Below, in pieces: positions 1-7,578 of a stretch of DNA of 64,000 bases. The stretch's first letter is position 1. Every line of letters begins with the position of its first letter. Location of the stretch: positions 29,175 to 93,174 of the forward strand of contig CAMBSB010000002.1 of NCBI GenBank assembly GCA_945870155.1, given 5' to 3'. The stretch comes from Paludibacter jiangxiensis. GTDB lineage: Bacteria > Bacteroidota > Bacteroidia > Bacteroidales > Paludibacteraceae. The position numbers and the translations under genes were made by a program. The notes below the pieces were generated by a model. The model saw only the letters and a program-made list of their open reading frames with translations. It made no database searches and was not told where the DNA came from.

Positions 1-1
1 G

Positions 2-418
2 AATAAACAAGTCCCTCTGGATAAAAGAATTACTTCCGAGTATACTTTTGATTGGGTTTATGGGGCTGATTATATGGCAATGTATAAAGAAATGAAAGAA
101 CAAAAGTATCAAAAAGAAAAGAATTATTCTTCTGATATATCTATTAAAACAATTGGTAAAATTATTATTTCTAAAAATGAAATATTAGTGCAAAGTGATG
201 ATGAACAATTGAAGAAATTTATTGAGCAATACGGCAAACTTAAAGTTTTAAACGTTGAGGAAGAGCAACCCTCTAGCATGAAAAAATATGGTATAATTTA
301 TCACAAATACAAAACCGATAAATGCGAAGTCTCTGTATCGATTAAATCCAATATTGTTAACAATATAACTTTTAATTTTTCTGCTTCAGAAATTCTTACA
401 TTTTACAAAATAAAATAG
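2..418 (+). CDS. C-terminal part of an unidentified protein (5' end outside window)
   Basis: The reading frame is open from base 2, so the ATG at 74 is probably internal and the gene begins before the window. The visible 138 residues are rich in Lys, Glu and Ile, with no transmembrane stretch and no motif I recognise. It ends at TAA 416-418, followed by an AT-rich gap and a run of small co-directional genes coding for secreted proteins. Function unknown; I am fairly sure only that it is coding. Confidence 0.6.
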   Translation, partial: NKQVPLDKRITSEYTFDWVYGADYMAMYKEMKEQKYQKEKNYSSDISIKTIGKIIISKNEILVQSDDEQLKKFIEQYGKLKVLNVEEEQPSSMKKYGIIYHKYKTDKCEVSVSIKSNIVNNITFNFSASEILTFYKIK

Positions 419-476
419 GTATTTTGATTTATATGTTGTCATTAATTATTGTTTTACTTTTTTATTATATTAAATT

Positions 477-848
477 ATGAATAAATTCACTTTCTTACTT
501 ATCGCCTCTTTTCTTTCCATTTTCGTTTCAGCTCAATCATTTAGCGAAAAAGTCTTTCAGTGCGAATATAATGGCAGCAAATCAAGTCCTCCTAATTTGT
601 TTATTCATTTTGATTATCCAAATAGTAATTTGACAATTAAAGGTAGTGATGAAGGATCTACTTTAAAATTAAAAAAATACAAAGAAGTAATTCGTGACAG
701 CAAAAAAACTGTTTATGTATATACCTCTGTTGATCCTCATGGAACTGAAATTTTAGTTGGTATCTATGATTACGCTAGTATTAATACGAAGCTAGTTTAT
801 TTTAAATATCCAAATGGTGACGAAGTTAATTATTGGATGTGTAAATAA
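477..848 (+). CDS. Small secreted protein of unknown function
   Basis: This 123-residue protein starts with a clear signal peptide: a Lys, a hydrophobic core of about 13 residues and a small-residue cleavage site near VSAQS (residues 17-21). The mature part of about 100 residues is rich in aromatic and charged residues, has two cysteines (near residues 29 and 122) that could form a disulphide, and looks like a small beta-rich periplasmic or outer-membrane-associated domain. It lies in a series of short genes on the same strand with gaps of 60-130 bases. I recognise no family. Confidence 0.6.
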   Translation: MNKFTFLLIASFLSIFVSAQSFSEKVFQCEYNGSKSSPPNLFIHFDYPNSNLTIKGSDEGSTLKLKKYKEVIRDSKKTVYVYTSVDPHGTEILVGIYDYASINTKLVYFKYPNGDEVNYWMCK

Positions 849-917
849 TTTCTTTTTTATCTTTTATCACTACGGTTTTCTTATTGATTTTTAATTCACA
901 ATAGTTATTTATGTATT

Positions 918-1100
918 ATGAAAAAGTTCACTATCAGCTCTTTGATTGTTATTGTTTTCAGTATGACTTCTTGCTATGTTACCAAGCAGAGCTATCAGCC
1001 CGTTAATCAAAGAAGTGCTTCCTCTTACTCTGAAAAAGAAAAAATGGATTATCTTAACGAATATGGTATTATTGAATATCGTAAGAAATTTGGTTATTAA
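918..1100 (+). CDS. Small lipoprotein
   Basis: The 60-residue product has a type II signal peptide: MKK, a hydrophobic core, and the lipobox SMTSC with Cys19 as the lipidated residue. The mature part is only about 41 residues, polar, Ser- and Tyr-rich, and ends with a helical segment. Such tiny lipoproteins are common in Bacteroidota outer membranes. Its role is unknown. Neighbours on both sides also code for exported proteins. Confidence 0.55.
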   Translation: MKKFTISSLIVIVFSMTSCYVTKQSYQPVNQRSASSYSEKEKMDYLNEYGIIEYRKKFGY

Positions 1101-1230
1101 AATATCAATATTCTGAAAGCAAAAAAAAATGTTTATGTTTTATGCATTTATTAATATTGAAATTAGATTAATTTCAATTTAACGCTTCCGTTTTTAAATT
1201 ATTTATTTACTATTATAATGTATTGATATT

Positions 1231-1752
1231 ATGAAAAGAGAATTGCTTTTATACATTGCCATAATAGTTTGCAATTTCACTTTTAGCCAATTTAATCCTA
1301 AATTAGATGCTAAAAATGGATTTCAAACTTTTAAATTTGGTGATTTAATGTCAATTTACAATGGAAAAATTAATCATGAGTTTGACAATTACTACAAATA
1401 CACGTATTCGTATCCAAACTCATTGTTCAATGAAAAGTGGGATAATTTAATTTTGCAATTTTTCAATAATAAACTTGGTTATATTCAAATACTATACAAT
1501 TCTAACAATGAATACATATATAATTCAATTTTAAGAAACTTAGAGACATTATTTGGCGAATCACGTAAATATTACTATGGTGAGATTGCAATAAATAATG
1601 AGCTATATAGGAACCAATGGGAAGGTAAAGTTGTTAGCCTAGCAATGATTATGTATAATGATAAGAAAGCTGATACTAACGGCGGCTATTATATCACTAT
1701 AATTATACGCAATAAACAAATTATAGAAGATGCTTTAAATAGTCAATTTTAA
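1231..1752 (+). CDS. Secreted protein of unknown function
   Basis: The 173-residue protein begins with a signal peptide (MKRELLLYIAII, cleavage probably after FTFSQ near residue 20). The rest is rich in Asn, Tyr and Phe, as is typical of extracytoplasmic Bacteroidota proteins. No catalytic motif is visible. It is followed 10 bases later by the 64-residue gene at 1763, so the two are probably co-transcribed. Confidence 0.6.
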   Translation: MKRELLLYIAIIVCNFTFSQFNPKLDAKNGFQTFKFGDLMSIYNGKINHEFDNYYKYTYSYPNSLFNEKWDNLILQFFNNKLGYIQILYNSNNEYIYNSILRNLETLFGESRKYYYGEIAINNELYRNQWEGKVVSLAMIMYNDKKADTNGGYYITIIIRNKQIIEDALNSQF

Positions 1753-1762
1753 ATTTATCAAT

Positions 1763-1957
1763 ATGAGTATTAGACAACTGAATTCTTCTGAAAAATCAGA
1801 TTTTGATGAAATAATTCAAAAAGGATGTTTTGTAACATTCAATACTGAATTAAATGTTTATATATTTCGCTATAACGAGAAGGAAACTAATTTTGGAGGC
1901 ACATATAATCCAAGATGGATTATGGATAATATTATTGAAACATTAAACATTAAATAG
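1763..1957 (+). CDS. Small protein of unknown function
   Basis: A 64-residue ORF starting 10 bases after the preceding stop, so probably in the same transcript. It has no signal peptide and looks cytoplasmic. The C-terminal half holds a Gly-rich turn (FGGTYNPRW) followed by a short helix. It is followed by a rho-independent terminator, which supports it as the last gene of this run. No family recognised. Confidence 0.45.
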   Translation: MSIRQLNSSEKSDFDEIIQKGCFVTFNTELNVYIFRYNEKETNFGGTYNPRWIMDNIIETLNIK

Positions 1958-1981
1958 ATTTGAGTTTTCATTTCAACAAAA

Positions 1982-2017
1982 AAGGGTGTCCCAAAACGGA
2001 ACACCCTTCATTTTTTA
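1982..2017 (+). terminator. Rho-independent terminator
   Basis: AAGGGTGT (1982-1989) pairs with ACACCCTT (2001-2008), followed by a T-rich tract. An A-run precedes the stem, so it could also serve the converging minus-strand gene that ends at 2030. Confidence 0.75.
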
Positions 2018-2029
2018 ATCAACCAATTA

Positions 2030-2836
2030 TTAAAAAACGTTGTGAATTTTTAAAGCATTACCAGTATTAAGCTGATAATAATTTGCACCTACTTTTTGAT
2101 AAAACTCTACACCAATCGAATTCAACACAGTTACGTCAGCTGTCAGCGTTGGACTTCCCGGAAGTGTACTTGTCAATGTGATTGCACCAGGGATAGTTGA
2201 ATTCAAATCCATATAATCAGAATACGCTACGTTGGAGAGTTCATTTACTGTTGAATCTAATGGCTCATAAATGCCCGTAGTGGCGTTATAAGCGAAGTCT
2301 GAAACCACAGACACTGCATTTATCAAACGGAAATGTGTTGCTCCTGTTGGAGCTTTAATAGCTTCTCACGGCTTAAATTCTGCCATTTCTACCGTTGCAC
2401 TATCACGCTCAACACTATTTGTCAAAGTAAATGGAGTGTAAAATACACTATCAAAACTAATGTTTTTATTGAAGTTCAAACCTAACAGATATTTGCTTTG
2501 TGTTGATATCAAAATTGCACGATAACCACGAGCTTCAGATTGATCTTCCAAGTTGATTTTCTTCATTATTCCAGTCAAACGACCAGTCAATTGAGGGTCA
2601 CTCATTTGTTTCATAAGCATATTCAATCCCACACGTACAGAACGCCCAGCATTAGCACAACCACCAAACTCATTCATATTCTCACGAGTACGCTGAAAAG
2701 CAGCGTCATTCTTAATCTGCTCACCTGTTGCACCACCTTTTAATCCGGCAAAGTTGCCAGTTAAACCTTTAATTTTAAAATGGCGGATATCTCCGATAGT
2801 TCCACCGTACTTAATTGCACCTAATTGTCTTGCCAT
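2030..2836 (-). pseudogene. Conserved Bacteroidota protein split by an in-frame TGA
   Basis: Two ORFs in one frame (156 residues from ATG 2836, then about 98 or more residues ending at 2030) are separated by a single TGA at 2366-2368. The sequence after the stop reads on without a gap (EAIKAPTGATHFRLINAV), so the ancestral product was about 268 residues. The N-terminal part (MARQLGAIKYGGTIGDIRHF) and the RTRENMNEFGG segment belong to a protein type I remember as widespread in Bacteroidota but cannot name. Other genes here stop normally at TGA, so I infer a nonsense mutation (perhaps CGA to TGA) rather than recoding. Confidence 0.65.
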
Positions 2837-2988
2837 AAATTTTATGTATTATTTTAATTATGAATATAGACAAAGATATAAAATTAACGCCAATTACACA
2901 AGTCGAAAAGTAGCGCAAATAACTGAATTAGAATGTAGTAGAAGTGATAATATCTTTGAAATGTAGTTGGATATATCAGAATATTTTG

Positions 2989-2996
2989 TATCTTTG
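2989..2996 (+). promoter_or_regulatory. Promoter -7 box, probably for tRNA-Phe
   Basis: TATCTTTG matches the Bacteroidota -7 consensus TAnnTTTG. A second TATCTTTG lies at 2951-2958. The 170-base leader before the tRNA has a hairpin at 3003-3022 (ACAAAAGG/CCTTTTGT, loop AATG) and a small one at 3132-3146. Apart from these I see nothing in 2837-3172. Confidence 0.5.
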
Positions 2997-3172
2997 CATT
3001 GTACAAAAGGAATGCCTTTTGTTTAGAAAACTCAATTTATTAACAAATCTTGTTTTACTACGGATGTAAACCAATATGTAAACCGGATAAGATTATTGTT
3101 AGAGTAGGATAAAAATAGCTAATCATTAAAGTGCTCATATAGAGCAATATGGTATCACCCGCTAAGCCGAAA

Positions 3173-3245
3173 GGTACCATAGCTCAGTTGGTAGAGCAAA
3201 GGACTGAAAATCCTTGTGTCCCCGGTTCGATTCCTGGTGGTACCA
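3173..3245 (+). tRNA. tRNA-Phe (anticodon GAA)
   Basis: All arms can be folded: acceptor GGTACCA with TGGTACC, D-arm GCTC/GAGC, anticodon stem AAGGA/TCCTT around CTGAAAA (anticodon GAA), variable loop GTGTC, T-loop TTCGATT. The discriminator is A3245; the 3' CCA is not encoded. One oddity is a C-T mismatch in the middle of the T-stem (CCCGG against CCTGG). Confidence 0.93.
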
Positions 3246-3251
3246 CGCAGA

Positions 3252-3296
3252 AAAACGCTAATAATCTTATAAATAGATTGTTAGCGTTTTTTCTTT
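3252..3296 (+). terminator. Terminator after tRNA-Phe
   Basis: A 16-bp stem (3252-3267 with 3275-3290, one G-T wobble) and a 7-base loop is followed by a T-run, seven bases after the tRNA 3' end. Confidence 0.85.
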
Positions 3297-3329
3297 AACC
3301 ACTTGTCCCGTATTTGTCCCGTAAATCGG

Positions 3330-4066
3330 TCATTCAGATATTAATACTATGCTTATATCTAAATCAATAAAATAAAGAATACCATTCTCACCCCTTAACA
3401 CATTCTGAGGTTTAGCATCTGATAGCTCAAATATTCCATTAGTATATCCGGTTAAACCAAAATTTACCCCCTTGCCTAAAACAGTTTTAATAAATCCTCT
3501 TTTATTTAACTCAGTTTCAATTAATATTTGTGGTGCGTATTCGTAATTTGGAATGTAAGGCTGTTTCATTACAGCGCATGTCTGTCCGGTATTGTTTTTT
3601 GTAAAACCAATAATTTTGTATGAAACTTCCGGGAACAATAAATTGTGAGTAAGGATTCTATCAAAGAAGTAATTTAAATCTCTGGTATATTCAAACTCAG
3701 TAACATCCTCGTTCAGAAAGAAAAAGTTATTTACCTTTATCACATTTCTACCATCTTTCGATAAATAAACCGTGTTTTCAGTTCCATTATTTATACTTTC
3801 ACCATCGGTTAGTTTTGAAAGCTCATCAATCCATACGCCATTACTTATAGCTATTTGTGCAAGTTGTCGAAGTCCTTCGTGCTTAATCCAACGTTTATCA
3901 AGGCTTTACGTTGTTGCTGAACTACTTGTTCCCTTGTAGATGTAGGCTGACTCTGTGATTGTTTTAGCGACTCCATTGCTACCTGAGATTGCTCCCAATG
4001 ATATATAGATGGATTCGTTGCCCATTGTTCGTCGGTTAACCATGTTGGTTTTTGTTGGTTTTTCAT
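3330..4066 (-). pseudogene. Frameshifted phage-type polyvalent protein-kinase-like gene
   Basis: An N-terminal piece starts at ATG 4066 and reads in one frame to 3851. A second frame is open from 3905 to the stop at 3330, giving a 191-residue piece. Joining them near 3900 (a one-base deletion) gives one continuous protein. The downstream part contains DAKPQNVL followed by LYFIDLDI, resembling a kinase catalytic loop and metal-binding Asp. It resembles kinase-like domains of phage and plasmid polyvalent proteins. Another ORF overlaps upstream (ATG 4160) and may hold an earlier N-terminus in another frame, so there may be two frameshifts. It is very probably inactive. Confidence 0.55.
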
Positions 4067-4231
4067 TTGAATGAACTCGTTTTAGGAATTTATCATCTTT
4101 AGATGATTTCTTTTCTACAAAGTTAGAATTATTTAATATTTCTGCAATGATTTTTTTCACACCCCTCTACGGAATTATGAACCAGCACAATAATATGAAA
4201 ATCAATCAAGTATCTCCAATATGTATGTAGT

Positions 4232-4266
4232 TTTTGTCGCAAATATATACTGTTTTTGCGACAAAA
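4232..4266 (-). promoter_or_regulatory. Palindrome around a minus-strand -7 box (candidate operator)
   Basis: TTTTGTCGCAAA (4232-4243) and TTTGCGACAAAA (4255-4266) form a perfect 12-base inverted repeat. On the minus strand a TATATTTG -7 box (4240-4247) sits inside it, in position to drive the broken gene below 4160. It could be an operator for a regulator, or a hairpin ending the hipBST transcript, since hipT stops at 4302. Confidence 0.45.
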
Positions 4267-4301
4267 TCAATTCAATCTTTAAAGCGATCTTTTTAAAAAA
4301 A

Positions 4302-5288
4302 TCAGACTTTTATCAATTGTTTTAACCGCCCCTGATAGCACTGCCAATAATTTTGTTTTATTTTGTCGTTTAGATAAGAGGCTGCAATAAGCTTTTCAAC
4401 TTCTGCTGATTTTGAAACCATTAGTTCCATACTGTTCTTTAATATCTTTTTGCTTATGCCGGCAATCTCAGCTAATTTGGCAAATTGCGCACTGATTTTT
4501 CCTTGTGCTACATTTTTGGGCAATAGTCCATCTTCGAGTGCAAAATCTTTGTCTTCAATGTGAATTCGACTGTTTAAAAGGTCGTAAGCGGGACTTAATC
4601 GATAGTCACCCATTGGTGTCTCAAGTATCGAAAAGTTTTTAAAATTCGCATCACCATTCGAAAACAAATAGTTGAAAATAAGCAACTTTAAAAGTTTTGG
4701 TGCTTCTATTTTATAAGTTGGCAAATGCGTTTGCATGAGTTGAAATAGATCCAAATAATTCCCCAAATACTTGTAATGTTCTCCGTGCGTTTGTGGTGTA
4801 CGACCGGCCAGAGATGCAAAATCGTCTTGAGCACGTTTTATCCCGTCTTCATTTACATCAAAGCGCTTCGTGATATAGGCCGGAGCACCGTTTTTAAAAA
4901 AAATCAATGCGTTCTCGGCTGTTTCTATTCCATACACTAGGCGGGCAATTTGCATGGTTAAATGTTCGTTAGCAGGCATTTGATCCGGATTTTTACCCGC
5001 ACCCGGAATCGGTTTCAGTATATAAGTACCTCGTTCCCCTTCTTCAATCAATCGTAACTTATTTTTTTCGAGTAAAACCGAGAATTTTTCCTGTACTCCC
5101 GAAATCGACATGCATTTTCTGTTTTGTTCAAAAAGCTCATCCGTTTCAGCATTAGATGCAGGTGAATCGTAGGGCAATACATATTGCACCGCCTTGCCGT
5201 TAAAAACCCTTTTTAAGCATGTACGACTATACCCGCTAAAGCCTTCGGCTAATGTGCCTGGACAATATTTTATTTCAGGTAAACTCAT
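4302..5288 (-). CDS. hipT: HipT-like serine/threonine kinase toxin
   Basis: The 328 residues match the C-terminal kinase region of HipA, without the small N-terminal subdomain, which is the separate gene upstream. The SISGVQEKF segment holds the Ser-Ile-Ser motif (Ser61, Ser63) that is autophosphorylated in known HipT kinases. YILKP supplies the ATP-binding Lys92, NGDANFKN the catalytic Asp213 and Asn218, and LSPAYD the metal-binding Asp236. Family HipA/HipT kinases stop growth by phosphorylating aminoacyl-tRNA synthetases; known HipT targets TrpS. The start codon overlaps the hipS stop by four bases, so the genes are translationally coupled. All key residues are present, so it is probably active. 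Confidence 0.85.
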   Translation of the reverse strand: MSLPEIKYCPGTLAEGFSGYSRTCLKRVFNGKAVQYVLPYDSPASNAETDELFEQNRKCMSISGVQEKFSVLLEKNKLRLIEEGERGTYILKPIPGAGKNPDQMPANEHLTMQIARLVYGIETAENALIFFKNGAPAYITKRFDVNEDGIKRAQDDFASLAGRTPQTHGEHYKYLGNYLDLFQLMQTHLPTYKIEAPKLLKLLIFNYLFSNGDANFKNFSILETPMGDYRLSPAYDLLNSRIHIEDKDFALEDGLLPKNVAQGKISAQFAKLAEIAGISKKILKNSMELMVSKSAEVEKLIAASYLNDKIKQNYWQCYQGRLKQLIKV

Positions 5289-5614
5289 TCTTTTTCAATT
5301 TTTGTTATCCGTACTGCACCAATGCTGTCAAACTTTGCAGTGGTCATTAGTAAACCAAAATAATCATCCGTATCAATCCGATTCAATTTGCACACCACCT
5401 GCTTATTGGAGCCTTCGGGTAGCATGTTATAAAAAAACGGAAATAAGTATTGCGAATGAAACGGCTGTTCATTTTTGGGCAAAGTAAGGCTGATAGCTGG
5501 TTTAGCGTTGTCAGCTAACCATGCATTCATATAGCAAAATGTAAATGAGCCATCATCGTGTTGGGTCAATACGCCGGCTTCCTGGTCTTTGAATAGTACT
5601 TGAGCTTCTCTCAT
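5285..5614 (-). CDS. hipS: HipS-like antitoxin (HipA N-subdomain 1)
   Basis: This 109-residue protein corresponds to the N-terminal subdomain of HipA (DQEAGVLTQHDDGSFTFCY, then LTLPKNEQPFHS and FFYNMLPEGSNKQVVC, typical of the Couple_hipA region). In tripartite HipBST modules this piece is a separate protein, HipS, that neutralises HipT, while HipB augments the effect. Order, size and overlaps here match that arrangement: four-base overlaps with both hipB and hipT. Confidence 0.8.
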   Translation of the reverse strand: MREAQVLFKDQEAGVLTQHDDGSFTFCYMNAWLADNAKPAISLTLPKNEQPFHSQYLFPFFYNMLPEGSNKQVVCKLNRIDTDDYFGLLMTTAKFDSIGAVRITKIEKE

Positions 5615-5829
5615 TTGTTAGGAGCGATGTTTTTTATTGTCAGGCTTACTTCCATCCCAAGTACATCGGCTATTTTTTGTAAGGTAAGCAATGTAGGATT
5701 TCCTTTTCCGCTTTCAAATTGCTTCAAGGTGCGTAATCCCACGCCCGATAATTCGGCTACCGTTTCTTGTGTTACTTGCAACACTTCCCTGCGCGCCTTT
5801 ATTGTTTTTATTAATTCTGCATAGTGCAT
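5611..5829 (-). CDS. hipB: HipB-like XRE-family DNA-binding protein
   Basis: A Cro/C1-type helix-turn-helix protein: RREVLQVTQETVAELSGVGL then TLKQFESGKGNPTLLTLQKI is the usual HTH_3 pattern. The frame can be extended to a TTG at 5859, but that codon lies inside the -7 promoter box, so I place the start at ATG 5829 (MHYAELIK, 72 residues). By analogy it represses its own operon and is part of the antitoxin complex. Its stop overlaps the hipS start. Confidence 0.8.
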   Translation of the reverse strand: MHYAELIKTIKARREVLQVTQETVAELSGVGLRTLKQFESGKGNPTLLTLQKIADVLGMEVSLTIKNIAPNK

Positions 5830-5848
5830 TATATGGCTCTTTTTGGTG

Positions 5849-5885
5849 CAAATATACAATACTTTTCTAAATATACAATAAAAAG
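5849..5885 (-). promoter_or_regulatory. hipBST promoter with two direct repeats (candidate HipB operators)
   Basis: On the minus strand the -7 box TATATTTG (5849-5856) lies about 20 bases before the hipB ATG. Two copies of TATTGTATATTT about 18 bases apart cover the -7 box and the region upstream. Repeats in this position are typical of autoregulatory operators. Confidence 0.55.
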
Positions 5886-5959
5886 AGCAATAAATAGCAC
5901 TTTATTGTGATAATGATAGTTTCAGCTTGTAATTATCTCACTTTTCCTTTATTTAGGGG

Positions 5960-6290
5960 CTGCTGAAAAACTGTTAATATTCTGACAATATGCTATATAA
6001 CTCTTTTAATGAAGGTTTACATGCAATCATTTTTGCATATTTTATTTAAAAACGATGCACTCAAAATATGAAATCTTAATAGTAAACCACAAAAGTACAC
6101 AAAAGAATATTACTAATATTTGATATATTTTTTTTTGTGTTCTTAATGATAACATATATATATATATATTGCTAAATATGAAACAATTAAGTTCACAAAA
6201 GAATAAATCCTAATGGTTTTATGTATAAACTTTTGTGATTCTTTTGTGTCCTTTTGTGGTTTTAATATCTTTAAATTAGCATTTCAGCAG
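5960..6290. repeat. Intergenic segment bounded by nested inverted repeats
   Basis: The outer ends CTGCTGAAA (5960-5968) and TTTCAGCAG (6282-6290) are inverted. A longer inverted repeat lies inside: 25 bases at 6084-6108 pair with 6238-6262 with one mismatch. A TA-dinucleotide run (about 6151-6170) lies in the middle. No ORF is visible. It may be a miniature inverted-repeat element or a degenerate insertion. Confidence 0.45.
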
Positions 6291-6308
6291 ACTATTTAAC
6301 CATTATTT

Positions 6309-7109
6309 TTAACGAACAATACTTTTCGGGAAAATTATCTTATCGACACACCAAAAATCCCATTGAAAAAGCAGATTCATCTCACCAGCTCCCAAAAAGT
6401 GGAGTGACTCTGCTGAGCCTTCAACTTTACCCACAAAGTCACAATCGAACTGAACCACTGCTTTTTCTGTGTCAAATACCAATTCTTTAATTGTAAAATC
6501 ATTCAGGTGAAATGTACTGAAAGCCTGACGAAAATGATTATGCCATTCAGCTTTCTCTGCTTCGCCAGACATAAAAGTTGTATAATAATCACTTTCTTTA
6601 TTTAAATAAGAACTTACAAAATTATATGAATGCTCTCGGATATCGTGTTCATGATTGGGGTGAAACTCTTCGTAAGTGTAGTGCGATATCATACCCGGAA
6701 TTTGTATATCATCTTTCTCTTCCAGAAATAATTCTTCGGTAATAAACCGATACAATTCCCTGTTATCAACTTCACAAATTGTATCTAATGAAACGCTTTT
6801 ATTAGCCATCAGCTCCATTAATCTGTTTAATTCTTCGGTAATTTCGGCATCGGTCAACTCTTCTACCTTGCGAAAGGGTGGTTGTTCCAGAAAATCGTAC
6901 AATTTAATGACATTAGCTGATTTAAAAGCATTCTCGAAAGCCATAATATGATCCAAAAACTGACTTTCGATTTCGAGTGGTAAATCGTTATCATTATTTA
7001 TGTTACCAAAATATGCGCCATGCTCTTCGGTAAGCTGTTTTTTCTTTTCTTCGTTCTCAATCCGTATCCGATCAAGTTTGTCTTTGGGTGTTTCTTTGTT
7101 CTTTTTCAT
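6309..7109 (-). CDS. Unknown protein downstream of hsdR
   Basis: A 266-residue soluble, acidic protein with a highly charged N-terminus (MKKNKETPKDKLDRIRIENE) that is probably helical, and a C-terminal part rich in beta-type segments with aromatic residues. No signal peptide, membrane segment or catalytic motif is recognised. It lies 27 bases after the 113-residue gene, on the same strand as the hsd genes, so it is probably the last gene of the operon. Unknown genes at this end of type I loci are often accessory defence genes; that is only inferred from position. Confidence 0.6.
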   Translation of the reverse strand: MKKNKETPKDKLDRIRIENEEKKKQLTEEHGAYFGNINNDNDLPLEIESQFLDHIMAFENAFKSANVIKLYDFLEQPPFRKVEELTDAEITEELNRLMELMANKSVSLDTICEVDNRELYRFITEELFLEEKDDIQIPGMISHYTYEEFHPNHEHDIREHSYNFVSSYLNKESDYYTTFMSGEAEKAEWHNHFRQAFSTFHLNDFTIKELVFDTEKAVVQFDCDFVGKVEGSAESLHFLGAGEMNLLFQWDFWCVDKIIFPKSIVR

Positions 7110-7136
7110 ACATTTATAATTTATTTGATATTCATC

Positions 7137-7478
7137 TTAAATCATTGGTTTTAAGTCGAATTTCGAAACTATATATTGCAATTTTTCCACCAAAAGGTTT
7201 ATCCAGAGAAAATATTCAGGCGATTTTAATGTGCAAAACCCAATTTCGCCGTAATGCTCAAAACTTTTACGGTGTATAACCACAAAATGAGCCTTTTCAT
7301 AAAACTTCAACATAATATCTTCGAACGACATTTCAACTTTTTGTCGGGCAAAGCTAATATTACAGTCTAAAATATCAACCCACCATCTTTCATGTAAAGC
7401 GTATGCATCATTGAGTATCATCACTTTTTCAGACAAGGTTAAATGACGTATGTTGTAAAAAATATCGTTTTCTATCAT
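7137..7478 (-). CDS. Unknown protein of the hsd locus
   Basis: A 113-residue soluble protein, with predicted helices around LTLSEKVMILNDAYALHERW and MSFEDIMLKFYEKAHFVVIH. No known motif. It starts 3 bases after the stop of a short orphan coding remnant (7481-7561) and is followed closely by the 266-residue gene, with which it is probably co-transcribed. Confidence 0.55.
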   Translation of the reverse strand: MIENDIFYNIRHLTLSEKVMILNDAYALHERWWVDILDCNISFARQKVEMSFEDIMLKFYEKAHFVVIHRKSFEHYGEIGFCTLKSPEYFLWINLLVEKLQYIVSKFDLKPMI

Positions 7479-7480
7479 CT

Positions 7481-7561
7481 TTATTTTTCAATTCCAATTC
7501 CAGCACCAAATTCTGCCAACAAAGTATCATCTTCGTTGGAAAATAACTTTTTGTATTTCAG
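7481..7561 (-). pseudogene. Orphan C-terminal coding remnant
   Basis: Between hsdR and the 113-residue gene a 26-codon stretch reads LKYKKLFSNEDD then TLLAEFGAGIGIEK and stops at TAA 7481-7483. It has protein-like composition but no start codon; a TAG precedes it directly. It looks like the tail of a gene whose front was deleted. Confidence 0.35.
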
Positions 7562-7578
7562 CTATTTAGCGACAGTTC

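Noticed and set aside
2030..2836. Genome-wide TGA recoding
   Set aside because: Many well-recognised genes here, such as hsdR and hsdM, end at TGA where the family ends, so TGA works as stop.
3906..4160. Minus-strand 84-residue ORF as a separate gene
   Set aside because: Its second half overlaps the better-supported frame starting at 4066 and loses protein-like character there. Its first part may be a frameshifted N-terminus, which is noted under the pseudogene.
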